From positions 2,728,001 through 2,792,000 of the forward strand of contig NZ_BAAAWH010000001.1 in assembly GCF_039534975.1 (NCBI RefSeq): a stretch of DNA of 64,000 nucleotides, in the 5' to 3' direction. The stretch is from Microbacterium terregens (GTDB lineage Bacteria > Actinomycetota > Actinomycetes > Actinomycetales > Microbacteriaceae). Position numbers and translations under genes: made by a program. The notes under the pieces were generated by a model that saw only the letters and a program-made list of their open reading frames with translations, did no database searches and was not told where the DNA came from. Below, one piece after another: positions 31,988-41,179 of this stretch. The number at the start of each line of letters is the position of its first letter. Within the stretch, counting starts at the first letter, position 1.

Positions 31988-33687
31988 GTCACAACTCCCA
32001 AGTAGGCATCCTTCACATCGTCTCGCGCGGTGATCTCCTCCATCGTCCCCTCCGCGAGGAAGCGCCCGTTCGCGAGCACCACGACGCGGTCCGCGAGTTC
32101 GCGGACGATGTCCATGTCGTGTTCGATGATCACCAGCGTCGCGCCGGTCTCGGTCGCGACGCTGCGCAGAAGTCGCGCCAATGCAACGGACTCCTCGTGC
32201 GACAGACCAGCGGCCGGCTCGTCCAGGATGACGACCTCGGGCCCCCACACGAGCACCATCGCGAGCTCGAGCGACCGACGATCCGCCAGCGGCAGCTCGG
32301 CGGCGGACCGGCCGTCGTCGCGTTCGAACCGGGCGAGGGCTTCGGGAACCTCGCGCGGCTGGAGTGCTTCGCTGCGCGCGAGCCGGAGGTTGTCGGCCGG
32401 GGAGAGCTCTGTGAAGACGCTCGGGATCTGGAACACCTTGCCCATGCCGGCCAGGGCGCGACGGTGGATGCGCCAGCGGGTCGCGTCGGCGTCGAAGATC
32501 GCCACCGTACCGGCGGTAGGCGCGATGTCTCCGGCGACGATGTTCAGCAGCGTCGTCTTGCCGGCGCCGTTCGGCCCGATGATGCAGAGAACCTCCCCCG
32601 TCGGGACCATGAGGTCCACGCCCAGGAGCACCTTCGTCGCACCGAAGGACTTGCTGATGCCGCGGGCCTGCACCGCGAACTCCGTCTTCGCGGGCAGCTT
32701 GCGCCGCAGGATCGGGCCGGAGAGCCGCGCGTCCTGCCTCGCCGCACGGTAGGCGGGGATGCGGATGACGCGGCGCACGAGCCCGACGAGACCGCCCGGG
32801 GCGAACCGCACGACGATGAGGAAGATCACGCCGAGCACGAGCAGGTACCACGAGCCGATCGCCTCGCCGAGATACTGCTGACCCATGGTGACGATCACGG
32901 CTCCGGCGAAGGCGCCGATCAGCGTGCCGCGACCACCGACGGCCAGCCACACGAGCACCTGCGTGGAGAGCATGATGCCGCCGGCCGATGGCGAGACCAG
33001 GCCCATGACCGGAGCGGCGATCGCGCCCGCTGCCGCGGCCACGGCCGCGCTGACGACCAGCGCCGACAGCCGCGTGCCACGAACGTCGATGCCCAGGTGG
33101 GCTGCCCGGTCTGGATTGAGATTGACGGCGAGGGCTCGGCGGCCGAGGCGGCCGCGGAGCACGAAGAGCCAGACCACGGCGACGATCAGCAGCACCAGCG
33201 CGGCGGTGGTGTAGTAGTCGGGGATGAGCCCGCGGGAGCGTACGACGATGCCGTTGCTGCCGTTGGTCAGATCCGACCATGTGCGCGCGAGCTGCTCGAA
33301 CAGCAGCGTCAGCGCGAGAGTGAGGATCGCCATCGTGGAGGGCAGGGCGCGGCGTCCGAGTCCCGCCAGTCCGATGACGACGGCAACGCCGACGGCGATG
33401 AGGATGCCGCACACCGCGCCGACGGCACCCGGCAGGTTGTGGCGTTCAGCGATGGCCCAGCCGTAGGCACCGAGTCCGAAGAACGCGGCGTGACCGATGC
33501 TCACGATCCCGGTGCGCCCCCACGCGATGTCCAGCCCGAAGGCGAACAAGCCGTAGACCAGCGCGAGCGTCAGCAGAGCGAGCGGGTACGGCGGCAGGAT
33601 GAACGGGGCGAGCCCGAGCAGCCCTACGGCTGCGGCGAACCCGAGGGCTCGCCGCAGCCGTAGGCGCGGTTCGACGGAGTGCATCAC
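31984..33687 (-). CDS. LivM-LivG fusion: permease and ATPase of a branched-chain-type ABC importer
   Basis: The 567-residue protein joins a LivM-type permease (about residues 1-310, ~9 helices, with GRTGIVSIGHAAFFGLGAY) to a LivG-type ATPase (about 330-567). The ATPase has Walker A GPNGAGKTT and Walker B VVILDEPAAGL, but the signature is degenerate: LPLADRRSLELA where LivG proteins have LSxGxxR. This half-site may rely on LivF for the complete signature. The ATG at 33687 overlaps the livK stop (ATGA). Fused LivMG proteins are known in actinobacteria. Confidence 0.88.
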   Translation of the reverse strand: MMHSVEPRLRLRRALGFAAAVGLLGLAPFILPPYPLALLTLALVYGLFAFGLDIAWGRTGIVSIGHAAFFGLGAYGWAIAERHNLPGAVGAVCGILIAVGVAVVIGLAGLGRRALPSTMAILTLALTLLFEQLARTWSDLTNGSNGIVVRSRGLIPDYYTTAALVLLIVAVVWLFVLRGRLGRRALAVNLNPDRAAHLGIDVRGTRLSALVVSAAVAAAAGAIAAPVMGLVSPSAGGIMLSTQVLVWLAVGGRGTLIGAFAGAVIVTMGQQYLGEAIGSWYLLVLGVIFLIVVRFAPGGLVGLVRRVIRIPAYRAARQDARLSGPILRRKLPAKTEFAVQARGISKSFGATKVLLGVDLMVPTGEVLCIIGPNGAGKTTLLNIVAGDIAPTAGTVAIFDADATRWRIHRRALAGMGKVFQIPSVFTELSPADNLRLARSEALQPREVPEALARFERDDGRSAAELPLADRRSLELAMVLVWGPEVVILDEPAAGLSHEESVALARLLRSVATETGATLVIIEHDMDIVRELADRVVVLANGRFLAEGTMEEITARDDVKDAYLGVVT

Positions 33688-34913
33688 GAGCAGGTGCGTG
33701 CCGTCGTGTCGTCGATCGGGTCGAGCACCTCGACGGTCGAGTAGACGCCGCCGTCGATCTGCACGAGAACCATGTCGCTGCTGACGTAGTGGTTGTCCTC
33801 ACGGAACCCCAGGTCGCCCAGGAGCCCGTCCAGACGGATGGTCGACATCTGCTCGCTGATCGCGTCGGCGTCATAGCCGCCGGCCGCGTTGACGGCGGCA
33901 GCGATGAAGCGCACGGCTTCGTACGCGGTCGCGGCGATCGCAGAGATCGAGCCGTTGTCGCCGTGCTCCTCGCGGTAGGCCGCGACGAACGCCTCGTTCG
34001 CGGCGCCCGGCGTCTGGTCGGAGTACTGGAGAGCGGTCGTCCGTCCATCCAGGATGGGGCCGAGCGCGCCGTAGAACTCCTGCTGCGACGTGGTGCCGGT
34101 GACACCGCGGTCGGTGAGCAGCCCGAACTGGTCGGCCTGGTTCATGAACGACACGGCGTCGCCGCCGACGACGGCTGTCAGGATCCAGTCGGGGTCGGCG
34201 TTGCCGAGCTTGCCGATCACCGGCTGCCAGTCGGCCGTTCCCAGGGGGCTGTACTCCTCTGCGACGACCTCGCCGCCGTTCTCGGCGATGATCTCGCTGG
34301 CCACCGCGTGGTACGTGTGCGGGAAGATGTAGTCGTTTCCGACCAGCCCCACGCTCGGACCGTACTGCTCGATCATGTGCGGGATCAGGTCTTCGACCAT
34401 CATGCGCTCGCTCGCGCCGAAGGGCCAGAAGTGCGGGCTGCAGTATTCGACCGTGCCGTTGACGACGGTCGAGAACGGCACATCCGCCTCGGCCGCGACC
34501 GATCCGGCCGCGACAGAGGTGTCACCGGCGATCGTTCCCAGCACGTAGTCCACGTCGTTCTGGCGGATGAGCTGCTGGGTCACCTGCGTGGAGGTCGCGG
34601 CATCCGATTTGTCGTCGACGACGACCAGTTCGATCGGGTGGCCGAGCACGCCGCCATCGGCGTTCACGGCCTCGATGCCGAGCTTGGCGCCCATGACCAG
34701 CGAGCTGCCCTCGAGCGAGGCGACACCGGTTGTGGGAGCGACCAGGCCGAGGCGGAAGGCGCGGTCTTCCGCACCTGCGGCGCCCTCGTCGGCGCCGCCG
34801 GCGAAGGATCCTCCACCGCACGCGGTGAGTGCCAACGTGGCGACGGCCAGTGCCGCGATTCCGGCGGTTGCGCGCCGCCTGTTCAGGCGACGCGCTGTCG
34901 AAGCGGTTTCCAT
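33684..34913 (-). CDS. livK: Branched-chain-type ABC transporter substrate-binding lipoprotein, LivK type
   Basis: The 409-residue protein has a signal peptide and lipobox LTAC (Cys32 lipidated), followed by a type I periplasmic-binding fold (FRLGLVAPTTGVASLEG, NADGGVLGHPIELVVVDDKSD, VGNDYIFPHTYH). It would capture the substrate at the outer face of the membrane for the LivH/LivM channel. Its start overlaps the end of livH by 31 bp. The start codon at 34913 places the signal peptide correctly; upstream extensions would destroy it. Confidence 0.9.
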   Translation of the reverse strand: METASTARRLNRRRATAGIAALAVATLALTACGGGSFAGGADEGAAGAEDRAFRLGLVAPTTGVASLEGSSLVMGAKLGIEAVNADGGVLGHPIELVVVDDKSDAATSTQVTQQLIRQNDVDYVLGTIAGDTSVAAGSVAAEADVPFSTVVNGTVEYCSPHFWPFGASERMMVEDLIPHMIEQYGPSVGLVGNDYIFPHTYHAVASEIIAENGGEVVAEEYSPLGTADWQPVIGKLGNADPDWILTAVVGGDAVSFMNQADQFGLLTDRGVTGTTSQQEFYGALGPILDGRTTALQYSDQTPGAANEAFVAAYREEHGDNGSISAIAATAYEAVRFIAAAVNAAGGYDADAISEQMSTIRLDGLLGDLGFREDNHYVSSDMVLVQIDGGVYSTVEVLDPIDDTTARTCS

Positions 34914-35764
34914 AGTGTGAACCTCCAGTTGGGGCCTTGCGGCTGCAGGGCGATCAAGACGATGAGAGCGATGAAGAAGACGACGCCGGCGACTGTCTCG
35001 GGCAGGACCGTGCGCAGCCCGATGTCCAGCACGGCGACGACGAAGGCGCCGAAGATCGGCCCGCCGATGCTGCCGGGGCGACCGAGCAGCACGGCGAAGA
35101 ACGTGGGCGCCAGCAGCGACACACCCACCTGCGGGGTGATGCCGAGCATGGGGCTCTGCAGGGCGCCGGCGAGCACCGCCAGCGCGGTGCCGACGGCGAA
35201 GGTGCCGGTGACCATGGCGCCGGTCGGGATGCCGAACCCGGCGGCCATCGCACGGTTGTCGATCGATGCGCGCAGCCGCAGTCCCAGGCTGGTCCGGTAC
35301 ATCACCAGCACAAGGCCGGCGAGGATCAGGAGCGAGACGGTCGCGCTGACCAGGCGGAAGATCGGGTAGTCGACCCCGAGGACCTCCACGGTGCCGGTGA
35401 TGGGCACGGGAACGGACGCCGGCGTGGGTCCGAAGATCGCCTCGGCGGTCTGGCGCAGGACGATGCCGGTGCCCCACATGGCCAGGAGAGTGGCGAGCAT
35501 GCCGTGTTCGTACAGGCGGCTGAGCAGTCCTCGCTCGATGAGCGCACCCAGGACCAGACCTCCGATGACGGCGAGGAGCAGCCGCAGCGGGAAGGCCACC
35601 GGGGTCAGCACGACCATGAGATAGGCGCCGACCATGGCCATATCGCCGTGGGCGACGTTCACCACGTTGAGCTGGCCGAAGATCAGCCCGAGGCCCCACG
35701 CCAGCAGGGCGTAGAAGCCGAAGGCGGTGAACACCGACAGCGCGAAGAGGACGAAGGGCTCCAT
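34883..35764 (-). CDS. livH: Branched-chain-type ABC transporter permease, LivH type
   Basis: The 293-residue permease begins MEPFVLFALSVFTAFGFYALLAWG and has the family segment GQLNVVNVAHGDMAMVGAYLMV and about eight helices. The ATG at 35764 lies only 4 bp after the amidase stop with GGTGAG upstream. It overlaps the livK start by 31 bp. With LivM it forms the membrane channel of the importer. Confidence 0.9.
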   Translation of the reverse strand: MEPFVLFALSVFTAFGFYALLAWGLGLIFGQLNVVNVAHGDMAMVGAYLMVVLTPVAFPLRLLLAVIGGLVLGALIERGLLSRLYEHGMLATLLAMWGTGIVLRQTAEAIFGPTPASVPVPITGTVEVLGVDYPIFRLVSATVSLLILAGLVLVMYRTSLGLRLRASIDNRAMAAGFGIPTGAMVTGTFAVGTALAVLAGALQSPMLGITPQVGVSLLAPTFFAVLLGRPGSIGGPIFGAFVVAVLDIGLRTVLPETVAGVVFFIALIVLIALQPQGPNWRFTLWKPLRQRVA

Positions 35765-35768
35765 CAGC

Positions 35769-37193
35769 TCACCAGGCGAGGACGGGGACGGGAAGGCGCT
35801 CCTGCAGTGCCAGGGCGATGGCAAGGGTCTCGGCGTCGGCGTCGCCGGGTCCGATGACCGACACCCCGACGGGCAGACCCGTGCGGCTCCCGATTCCTGC
35901 GGGGAGCGCGGCGACGGGGAAGCCTGTGACGTTCCAGGTCGCGGTGAAGGCGGTGAGCGGATCGGTGCCACCCATCGGGCGACCGGCGTCGTACCCGTGC
36001 CCGCGCAGGGGCGCGGTGGATGCCGCGGTCGGTTCGATCAGTGCGGCGATGCCGTTCTCGGCGAACCACCGTTGCCACACGGCAGTGACCCCGGCCCGGC
36101 GCTCCTGCGCGGCCAGGTAGACGTCGACGGTGATGGGCGGCAGGTCGTGCGCCAGGAACTCGCGCACGGACGGCCGGTACTCGCTCGCGCGGTCGGCGTA
36201 CCGCGCGTGATACGTGCGCGCCTCGGCGAGGAAGATCGTGTCGTAGTCGGCTTTGGACAGATCCGGCGGCGCCGGGACGGTGACGACGGTCGCGCCGAGC
36301 TCCCACAGCGCCGCGACGGCCCGTTCCAGACCATCGCGCACATCCGGCTCGACGTCGACGAGGTCGGGACGGTCGGTCACCGCCACCCGGATGCCGCGCA
36401 GGTCCGCCACCCCCGGTGCCATGATGCCGGGCCGCGCGCCGACACCGAACGGGTCGCGAGAGCGCGGCGCCGCGCTGAGGACCTCGAGCGCGACGGCGCA
36501 GTCGTCGATCGTCCGGGCGATCGGGCCGGCGTGGTCGAGTGTCGTGGACAGCGGGATGACGCCGTCGGTCGGCACGCGACCGTACGTCGCCTTGAAGGAG
36601 GAGACCCCGACCAGTGCCGCGGGGATGCGGAGGGACCCGGCCGTGTCGGTGCCGAGCGCCAGGGGCACCATGCCGGCGGCGACCGCGGCGCCGGAGCCTC
36701 CGCTGGAACCGCCGGGGCTGTGAGCGAGGTTCCACGGGTTGCCGACCTGGTCGGTGGTGCCGCCGGCGGCGAATTCGTGCGTGTGGGTGTGCCCCATGTA
36801 CACGGCGCCGGCGTCGGAGAGTGCCCCCCACGTAGCGCTGTCCGCGTCTACGGTCTCCGTCGCGCGGACGCGGCTCGAAGCGGTCAGCGGCTGTCCCGCG
36901 ACGGCGAACAGATCCTTGACCCCGACGGGGATTCCCGCCAGCAGCGAGGGGTCGCCCTGCGCGATGCGCCTGTCCGCGGCATCCGCAGCATTCAGCGCGG
37001 AATCGCGGTCGAGACGCACCCACGCGTTGACCGCGTCCGGGCCTCCGTCGAAGTCGGGCTTTCCGCCGTTTCGCGCGTCGATCCTGTCGAAGGCGAGCGC
37101 CGTCAGATCGCGCGAGCTGAGGCTGCCGTCGCGCAGCTGTTCCGCCAGACGGCGGATTCCGGAATCCAGCGGATGAGCACCATTGTTCGACAC
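35769..37193 (-). CDS. Amidase signature-family enzyme
   Basis: The 474-residue protein has the complete amidase-signature triad: Lys93 (PVGVKDLF), cis-Ser in SPGGSSGGSG (163/164) and nucleophile Ser187 in GTDTAGSLRIPAA. It would hydrolyse an amide to acid and ammonia in the cytoplasm. It heads the liv operon, with livH starting 4 bp later. That makes import followed by deamidation the likely job. A GTG start at 37193 is used (VSNNGAHP). A separate TetR gene lies 78 bp upstream on the same strand. Confidence 0.9.
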   Translation of the reverse strand: MSNNGAHPLDSGIRRLAEQLRDGSLSSRDLTALAFDRIDARNGGKPDFDGGPDAVNAWVRLDRDSALNAADAADRRIAQGDPSLLAGIPVGVKDLFAVAGQPLTASSRVRATETVDADSATWGALSDAGAVYMGHTHTHEFAAGGTTDQVGNPWNLAHSPGGSSGGSGAAVAAGMVPLALGTDTAGSLRIPAALVGVSSFKATYGRVPTDGVIPLSTTLDHAGPIARTIDDCAVALEVLSAAPRSRDPFGVGARPGIMAPGVADLRGIRVAVTDRPDLVDVEPDVRDGLERAVAALWELGATVVTVPAPPDLSKADYDTIFLAEARTYHARYADRASEYRPSVREFLAHDLPPITVDVYLAAQERRAGVTAVWQRWFAENGIAALIEPTAASTAPLRGHGYDAGRPMGGTDPLTAFTATWNVTGFPVAALPAGIGSRTGLPVGVSVIGPGDADAETLAIALALQERLPVPVLAW

Positions 37194-37271
37194 ATCTCGA
37201 TCATGCGAGCGCGGGGTGATCCGTGCGCGGAAAATGAGAGAGCTGACCCGAATCTGTCGCAGATGAGCGGA

Positions 37272-37847
37272 TCAGTGCGCGTGATGCACGGTACGCAGCA
37301 GTCGCTCGACGTCGACCTGCGGTGCCACGAAGCCTCCGACGATCGTTGCCAGCATGGGGCTGCGACGCTCCTTGTTGCGGATCGAGCCGACGAGCTCGAC
37401 AGCGTCCCGGGGGTCGGCCCACCGGCGGACGGACCCCGAGGCGCGAGCGGCGTTCCAGAGTTCGTCGAACCGCGCGTCGAAGACCTCGCGCATCGGCGCG
37501 ATCGCGGCGGGCGTCATGCCGACCTTCAACCCGGCGGCCTGGATGAACTGCGCGTCGTCGCTGACGAGTCGCGAGAATCGTTCGAGCACGAGGGTGATGT
37601 CGAAGACCGCCGCGCGGGGGCTGCGCGAGCCACGGGCCCACTCGCTCATGCGCTCCCACCGATCCACCGAGATGCCATCGACAAGCGCCTGCTTGTTGGG
37701 GAAGTGACGGTAGAGGGTCGCCGAGCTCACGCCGGCGCGATCGGCGATGTCGCGCGCGCTGATCTCATCGGTGCCGACCTGCGCGATGAGATCGCATGCG
37801 GCATCCAGCAACAGCATGCGATTCTGCTTGGCATCGCTGCGGAGCAT
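37272..37847 (-). CDS. TetR family regulator of the amidase-liv operon
   Basis: The 191-residue protein has a typical helix-turn-helix (MLLLDAACDLIAQVG, SARDIADRAGVSSATLYRHFPNKQALV) and a divergent ligand domain. It lies 78 bp upstream of the amidase gene on the same strand, so it probably belongs to, or controls, that operon. An inverted repeat TGAC-N6-GTCA lies 16 bp before its start. Regulation by the imported amide or its product is an inference. Confidence 0.88.
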   Translation of the reverse strand: MLRSDAKQNRMLLLDAACDLIAQVGTDEISARDIADRAGVSSATLYRHFPNKQALVDGISVDRWERMSEWARGSRSPRAAVFDITLVLERFSRLVSDDAQFIQAAGLKVGMTPAAIAPMREVFDARFDELWNAARASGSVRRWADPRDAVELVGSIRNKERRSPMLATIVGGFVAPQVDVERLLRTVHHAH

Positions 37848-37862
37848 CGGATGATTCCCCCT

Positions 37863-37876
37863 TGACGAACTGGTCA
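37863..37876. promoter_or_regulatory. Candidate TetR operator
   Basis: TGAC-GAACTG-GTCA, followed by a second AGTCA, lies 16 bp upstream of the TetR start at 37847. A 14-bp dyad at this place is typical of autoregulated TetR genes. It would control the downstream amidase-liv operon if transcription starts here. Confidence 0.45.
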
Positions 37877-38028
37877 GTCACCCTACCATCGACGGCCCGA
37901 TCCTACGGTTCTCGGCCCGCGGCGGTTCACTGTAACGAAACTCACAGCCCGCTTCCTACGCTTCGAGTATCGGTGGGTGAGATCACCCCGGCGGGCATCC
38001 GCCCCGCGGTACCAAGACCGGAGAGACC

Positions 38029-38451
38029 ATGCGCACCCCCTTCACCCGCACCACGCTGATCGTCGCCGTAACCGCCGCGGCATTGCTCATGACAGCCTGC
38101 GCCGGGGCGACACCCGACGACACGGCCACGGGCACTGACGTCGCCGACGCCGACTCTGCGACGCGGAAACGGACCTCTGAACCGACGACGGGCGACGGGG
38201 ACGGTTATGCCTTCGGCACCAGTCGCGACCAGCTCGCCACGGCGCTGGACCGAGCCTTCTCAACTGAGAACGGTAAGGCGCGGTGGGAAGGCGACACCCT
38301 CGTGCTCGCCGTCGACGGTGATGCGAGCGAGATGATGGCCGGTTTCACTCAATGCCGCGTGCTGCTCTCACTGCTGCAGGCAGACGATGTGAGTGTCATC
38401 GAATTCCCGAACGGTCAGGTCGCGTGCGCCGATGCGCTCGCGGAAGACTAG
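38029..38451 (+). CDS. Small lipoprotein
   Basis: A 140-residue protein with a signal peptide and lipobox LMTAC (Cys24), a Thr/Asp-rich linker, and a small C-terminal domain with two cysteines (FTQCRVLL and QVACADAL) that may form a disulfide. No family recognised. Its TAG stop overlaps the TAG stop of the opposing SARP-type gene by sharing the palindrome CTAG. Confidence 0.7.
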   Translation: MRTPFTRTTLIVAVTAAALLMTACAGATPDDTATGTDVADADSATRKRTSEPTTGDGDGYAFGTSRDQLATALDRAFSTENGKARWEGDTLVLAVDGDASEMMAGFTQCRVLLSLLQADDVSVIEFPNGQVACADALAED

Positions 38452-40478
38452 CGCGGCGCTCGGGGCGGTCGACTCTGCTGAGCGGAGGGAGGATCGTCTC
38501 GCCGTGTGGGGATACCGAGGGCTTCCATCCGCAGCGAGTACTCGACTCTTGCGGCGGCGGCCTGCCCGTGCGAGCCGACGCGGGCGAGGGCCTCGATGAG
38601 TCGTTCGTGGGCACGCTGGTCGTAACCGTCGAGCGCGAGGATGCGTCGATACGTCTCGATCGGGGTGAGGTGATCGTCGGCGGCAGCGGACGATTCCGCG
38701 AGGGCATGCGCCGCAGCGAAGAAAACGATATGGGCCTCGCGTCGCAGTTCTGCCGCCCACAGCTCTTCCTGGTCATCGGTCAGCGGGTCACCGTGATAGC
38801 TCGCAAGCACATCCCTCAGCCGTTCCCGACGGGTGGCCTCTGGCGCTGTCGAAACGAGCGCGGCGTTCGCCTCCGTGAGGAACTCTTCCACATCGACTCG
38901 GACCGCATCGAGCCGGAGCCGGATCAGCCCCTCACTGCTATCCAGGTAGGTGTCGCCGGGCAGCGTGCCGGTGGGGTCGAGCGCACGCCGCACGACCGTC
39001 GTGGCAACGGAGAATCGATTGGCCAGACGCTGAGCGGATTCATCCGGCCAGAGCAGGTGCATCACCGTTTCCCGGCTGACCGCCGCTCCACGACGCGCGA
39101 CGAGGATCTTGAGAAGCTGCCGGGCCTTGCGCGACTGCCAACGGGCGACGGTGCCCTCCGCCGAGGTGACGGCGAAGTCGCCGAGCACGGTGATGCGCGG
39201 TGCCCGCCGGGGAACAGACGGCCGCGTCTGCGCGAGCCCACCGCGGGTCGCCGGTTTCAGCGAGGCGAGGACGGTGGATGCGGCACCCTCGATACCGTGC
39301 AGTTGAAGCGCGCGACCCGTTGCGGCTGCCTCCGCGGCCAGAAACAGCGCCTCGTCGTGATCCCCGGGCTGACAGCGATGTGCCAGCAGCTCGGCCAACT
39401 CCCACTGGGCTTCGGCGAGCCAGGGGTGGGCGCCGACGCGGGCGGCGCACTCGACAGCATTGCGGTAGTGCGAGATTGCAGCTTCCGCGTCGCCGAGAGC
39501 GGCCGCAAGCAGCCCGAGCGGGCGGGCAACAGTACCCCAGCAGGTCACGCCCAGTCCGATCGTCATCAGCCGATCCTCGAAAGGCAGGAGAGCGTCGTGC
39601 AGCTCTTGGGCCAAAGCGAGCTCATCCAGCTCTGCGGCGACCACCGCCAAGATGCACGACGTCGATAGCCAGTTGCGGTCAACGGGCAACTCCGCAATCG
39701 GAGGAAGGGCGAAGATCAAGGCCTGCGCAGCACTTCTGCGACCTTGTCGCAGCCACATCCACGCAAGAGACACCGCCCAGATCGGTTCGTGAGGTGCGAG
39801 TTGCCGCGCGACAAGGAAGGCAGGTTCGAGCTCCTCGACTCGCCCCTGTATCCACCGGATGATCGCCAGCTGGCCGACTCGCACACTCTGCGCGTCGGGA
39901 TCGTTGCTTTCCAGGGCCACCGCGTAGGCGCGGTGTGCCATCTGTTCGGCAGTCTCGATGTGCCCGTCGAGCGTCGCCCGCAAGCAGCGGAACCAGGCGA
40001 CGTGCCGACCGTCATTCAGCCACGGGAAGGTGGACATCAACGGTCCCACGGGGCAAAGAGCCTGATCGAGCTCGGCGATCTGACCGAGCTCGGCCAGAGC
40101 TGCCAGATGCAGGAAGTAGGCGGACGGAACGATCGACGACTCACCGGAATGCTGGGCGATCTCGAGCACCTCGAGGGTCATCGACAGCCGTTGCTCGGTG
40201 GCCGCACAAGACAAGTCCACCACGCACGCGGCCAGCAGAGACCAGGCCCGAGCGACGGCGCCACCTGCCTTCGCCGCCTCGTGCGCGGATTTTCGCGCAG
40301 CGTCGGCAGCGGCATCCGGGTCCGTGAAAACACGAGCGGCCGCAAGAATCGCGAGAAGACGGGCACGCACGTCGTGCTCATCAGTACTCACCTGCGCCAG
40401 CAGCACTTCCGCCGACTCTTGCTGCTCGAAGACGTCCCGCCCGGAGAAATTCAGCGCAATTCTCATGGTGTAGGACAT
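38448..40478 (-). CDS. SARP/BTAD-type transcriptional regulator with TPR N-terminus
   Basis: The 676-residue protein has helical TPR-like repeats over ~1-410, an OmpR-type winged helix at ~427-505 (RITVLGDFAV, KARQLLKILVARRGAAVSRE, LLWPD), and a bacterial transcriptional activation domain at ~520-655 (VDVEEFLTEAN, YRRILALDGYDQRAHERLI). SARP regulators usually have the winged helix and BTAD at the N-terminus; here they are at the C-terminus and no NTPase is present. It probably activates a nearby operon by binding direct repeats at a promoter. Targets unknown. Confidence 0.8.
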   Translation of the reverse strand: MSYTMRIALNFSGRDVFEQQESAEVLLAQVSTDEHDVRARLLAILAAARVFTDPDAAADAARKSAHEAAKAGGAVARAWSLLAACVVDLSCAATEQRLSMTLEVLEIAQHSGESSIVPSAYFLHLAALAELGQIAELDQALCPVGPLMSTFPWLNDGRHVAWFRCLRATLDGHIETAEQMAHRAYAVALESNDPDAQSVRVGQLAIIRWIQGRVEELEPAFLVARQLAPHEPIWAVSLAWMWLRQGRRSAAQALIFALPPIAELPVDRNWLSTSCILAVVAAELDELALAQELHDALLPFEDRLMTIGLGVTCWGTVARPLGLLAAALGDAEAAISHYRNAVECAARVGAHPWLAEAQWELAELLAHRCQPGDHDEALFLAAEAAATGRALQLHGIEGAASTVLASLKPATRGGLAQTRPSVPRRAPRITVLGDFAVTSAEGTVARWQSRKARQLLKILVARRGAAVSRETVMHLLWPDESAQRLANRFSVATTVVRRALDPTGTLPGDTYLDSSEGLIRLRLDAVRVDVEEFLTEANAALVSTAPEATRRERLRDVLASYHGDPLTDDQEELWAAELRREAHIVFFAAAHALAESSAAADDHLTPIETYRRILALDGYDQRAHERLIEALARVGSHGQAAAARVEYSLRMEALGIPTRRDDPPSAQQSRPPRAPR

Positions 40479-40648
40479 ACCTCACCGTAGCCACTTATGA
40501 GAGCCGACGTTAAGACCGCTCGAACCCCCTCCCGTAGGGTCACGGTGGCAGTCACTCGAGGGAGTTCTGCGTCGCGCAGCCCATGAGGCGACCGTCGCTC
40601 CCTCTCTCCACCACGTGAGCTCCCCCGCTCTCTCCCGAAGGATTCATC

Positions 40649-41179
40649 ATGCGCGCACCACGTCACACGATCCCATCACTCGGCGCAGTCGCCCTGCTGA
40701 TCCTCGCGCTGAGCGGTTGCGCGGGCGCAGGGGCGAACACCGGTGCCCCCTCGTCGGCAGGCGAGCCCTCCGACCCACCTCGGAACGTCGACGCAGCCCA
40801 GTCCCCCACCGCCCGGAACGGCGAGGCGACCTTCTCTGCGGGCGGCCGTGACTTCACCATCGATCTGGCCGTGTGCTCGGTGTATGAGGCCGGCGATGTG
40901 CTGCTGGGCGGACCCGCGAACGAAGTGGGCACCGACGCGACGGGCTATCTCGACGGAGACTCCACCGTGCTCGATTCGCAGGCATACGGGGAGTTCCGCA
41001 TCGATATCGGTGCGGACGGCCCGCTCCAATCCACCGATGATTTCCTTGCCCTGGGTAACTCGCTCGGCGGTGCGTTCGCCCTCTCGGACGACGGTGCCGG
41101 ATACCTGATCACTGCGAGCGCCTGGAACGCGCAGGGAGACGACCTCGGTGAAGCGACACTCGCCTTCACCTGTTCGTGA
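40649..41179 (+). CDS. Lipoprotein, hypothetical
   Basis: The 176-residue protein has a signal peptide and lipobox LSGC (Cys24), a Pro/Ser linker, and a beta-rich domain (ATFSAGGRDFTIDLAVCSVYEAGDV ... ATLAFTCS) with two cysteines. The pattern resembles the LppP/LprE-like small lipoproteins of actinobacteria, without known function. CCGAAGG lies upstream of the ATG. It is divergent from the SARP-type regulator, 170 bp away. Confidence 0.7.
   Translation: MRAPRHTIPSLGAVALLILALSGCAGAGANTGAPSSAGEPSDPPRNVDAAQSPTARNGEATFSAGGRDFTIDLAVCSVYEAGDVLLGGPANEVGTDATGYLDGDSTVLDSQAYGEFRIDIGADGPLQSTDDFLALGNSLGGAFALSDDGAGYLITASAWNAQGDDLGEATLAFTCS

Noticed and set aside
31988..33412. Upstream extension of the livF frame over the LivM-LivG gene
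   Set aside because: The frame is open but encodes Arg/Pro-rich nonsense; the GTG at 31987 overlapping the previous stop is the natural start.
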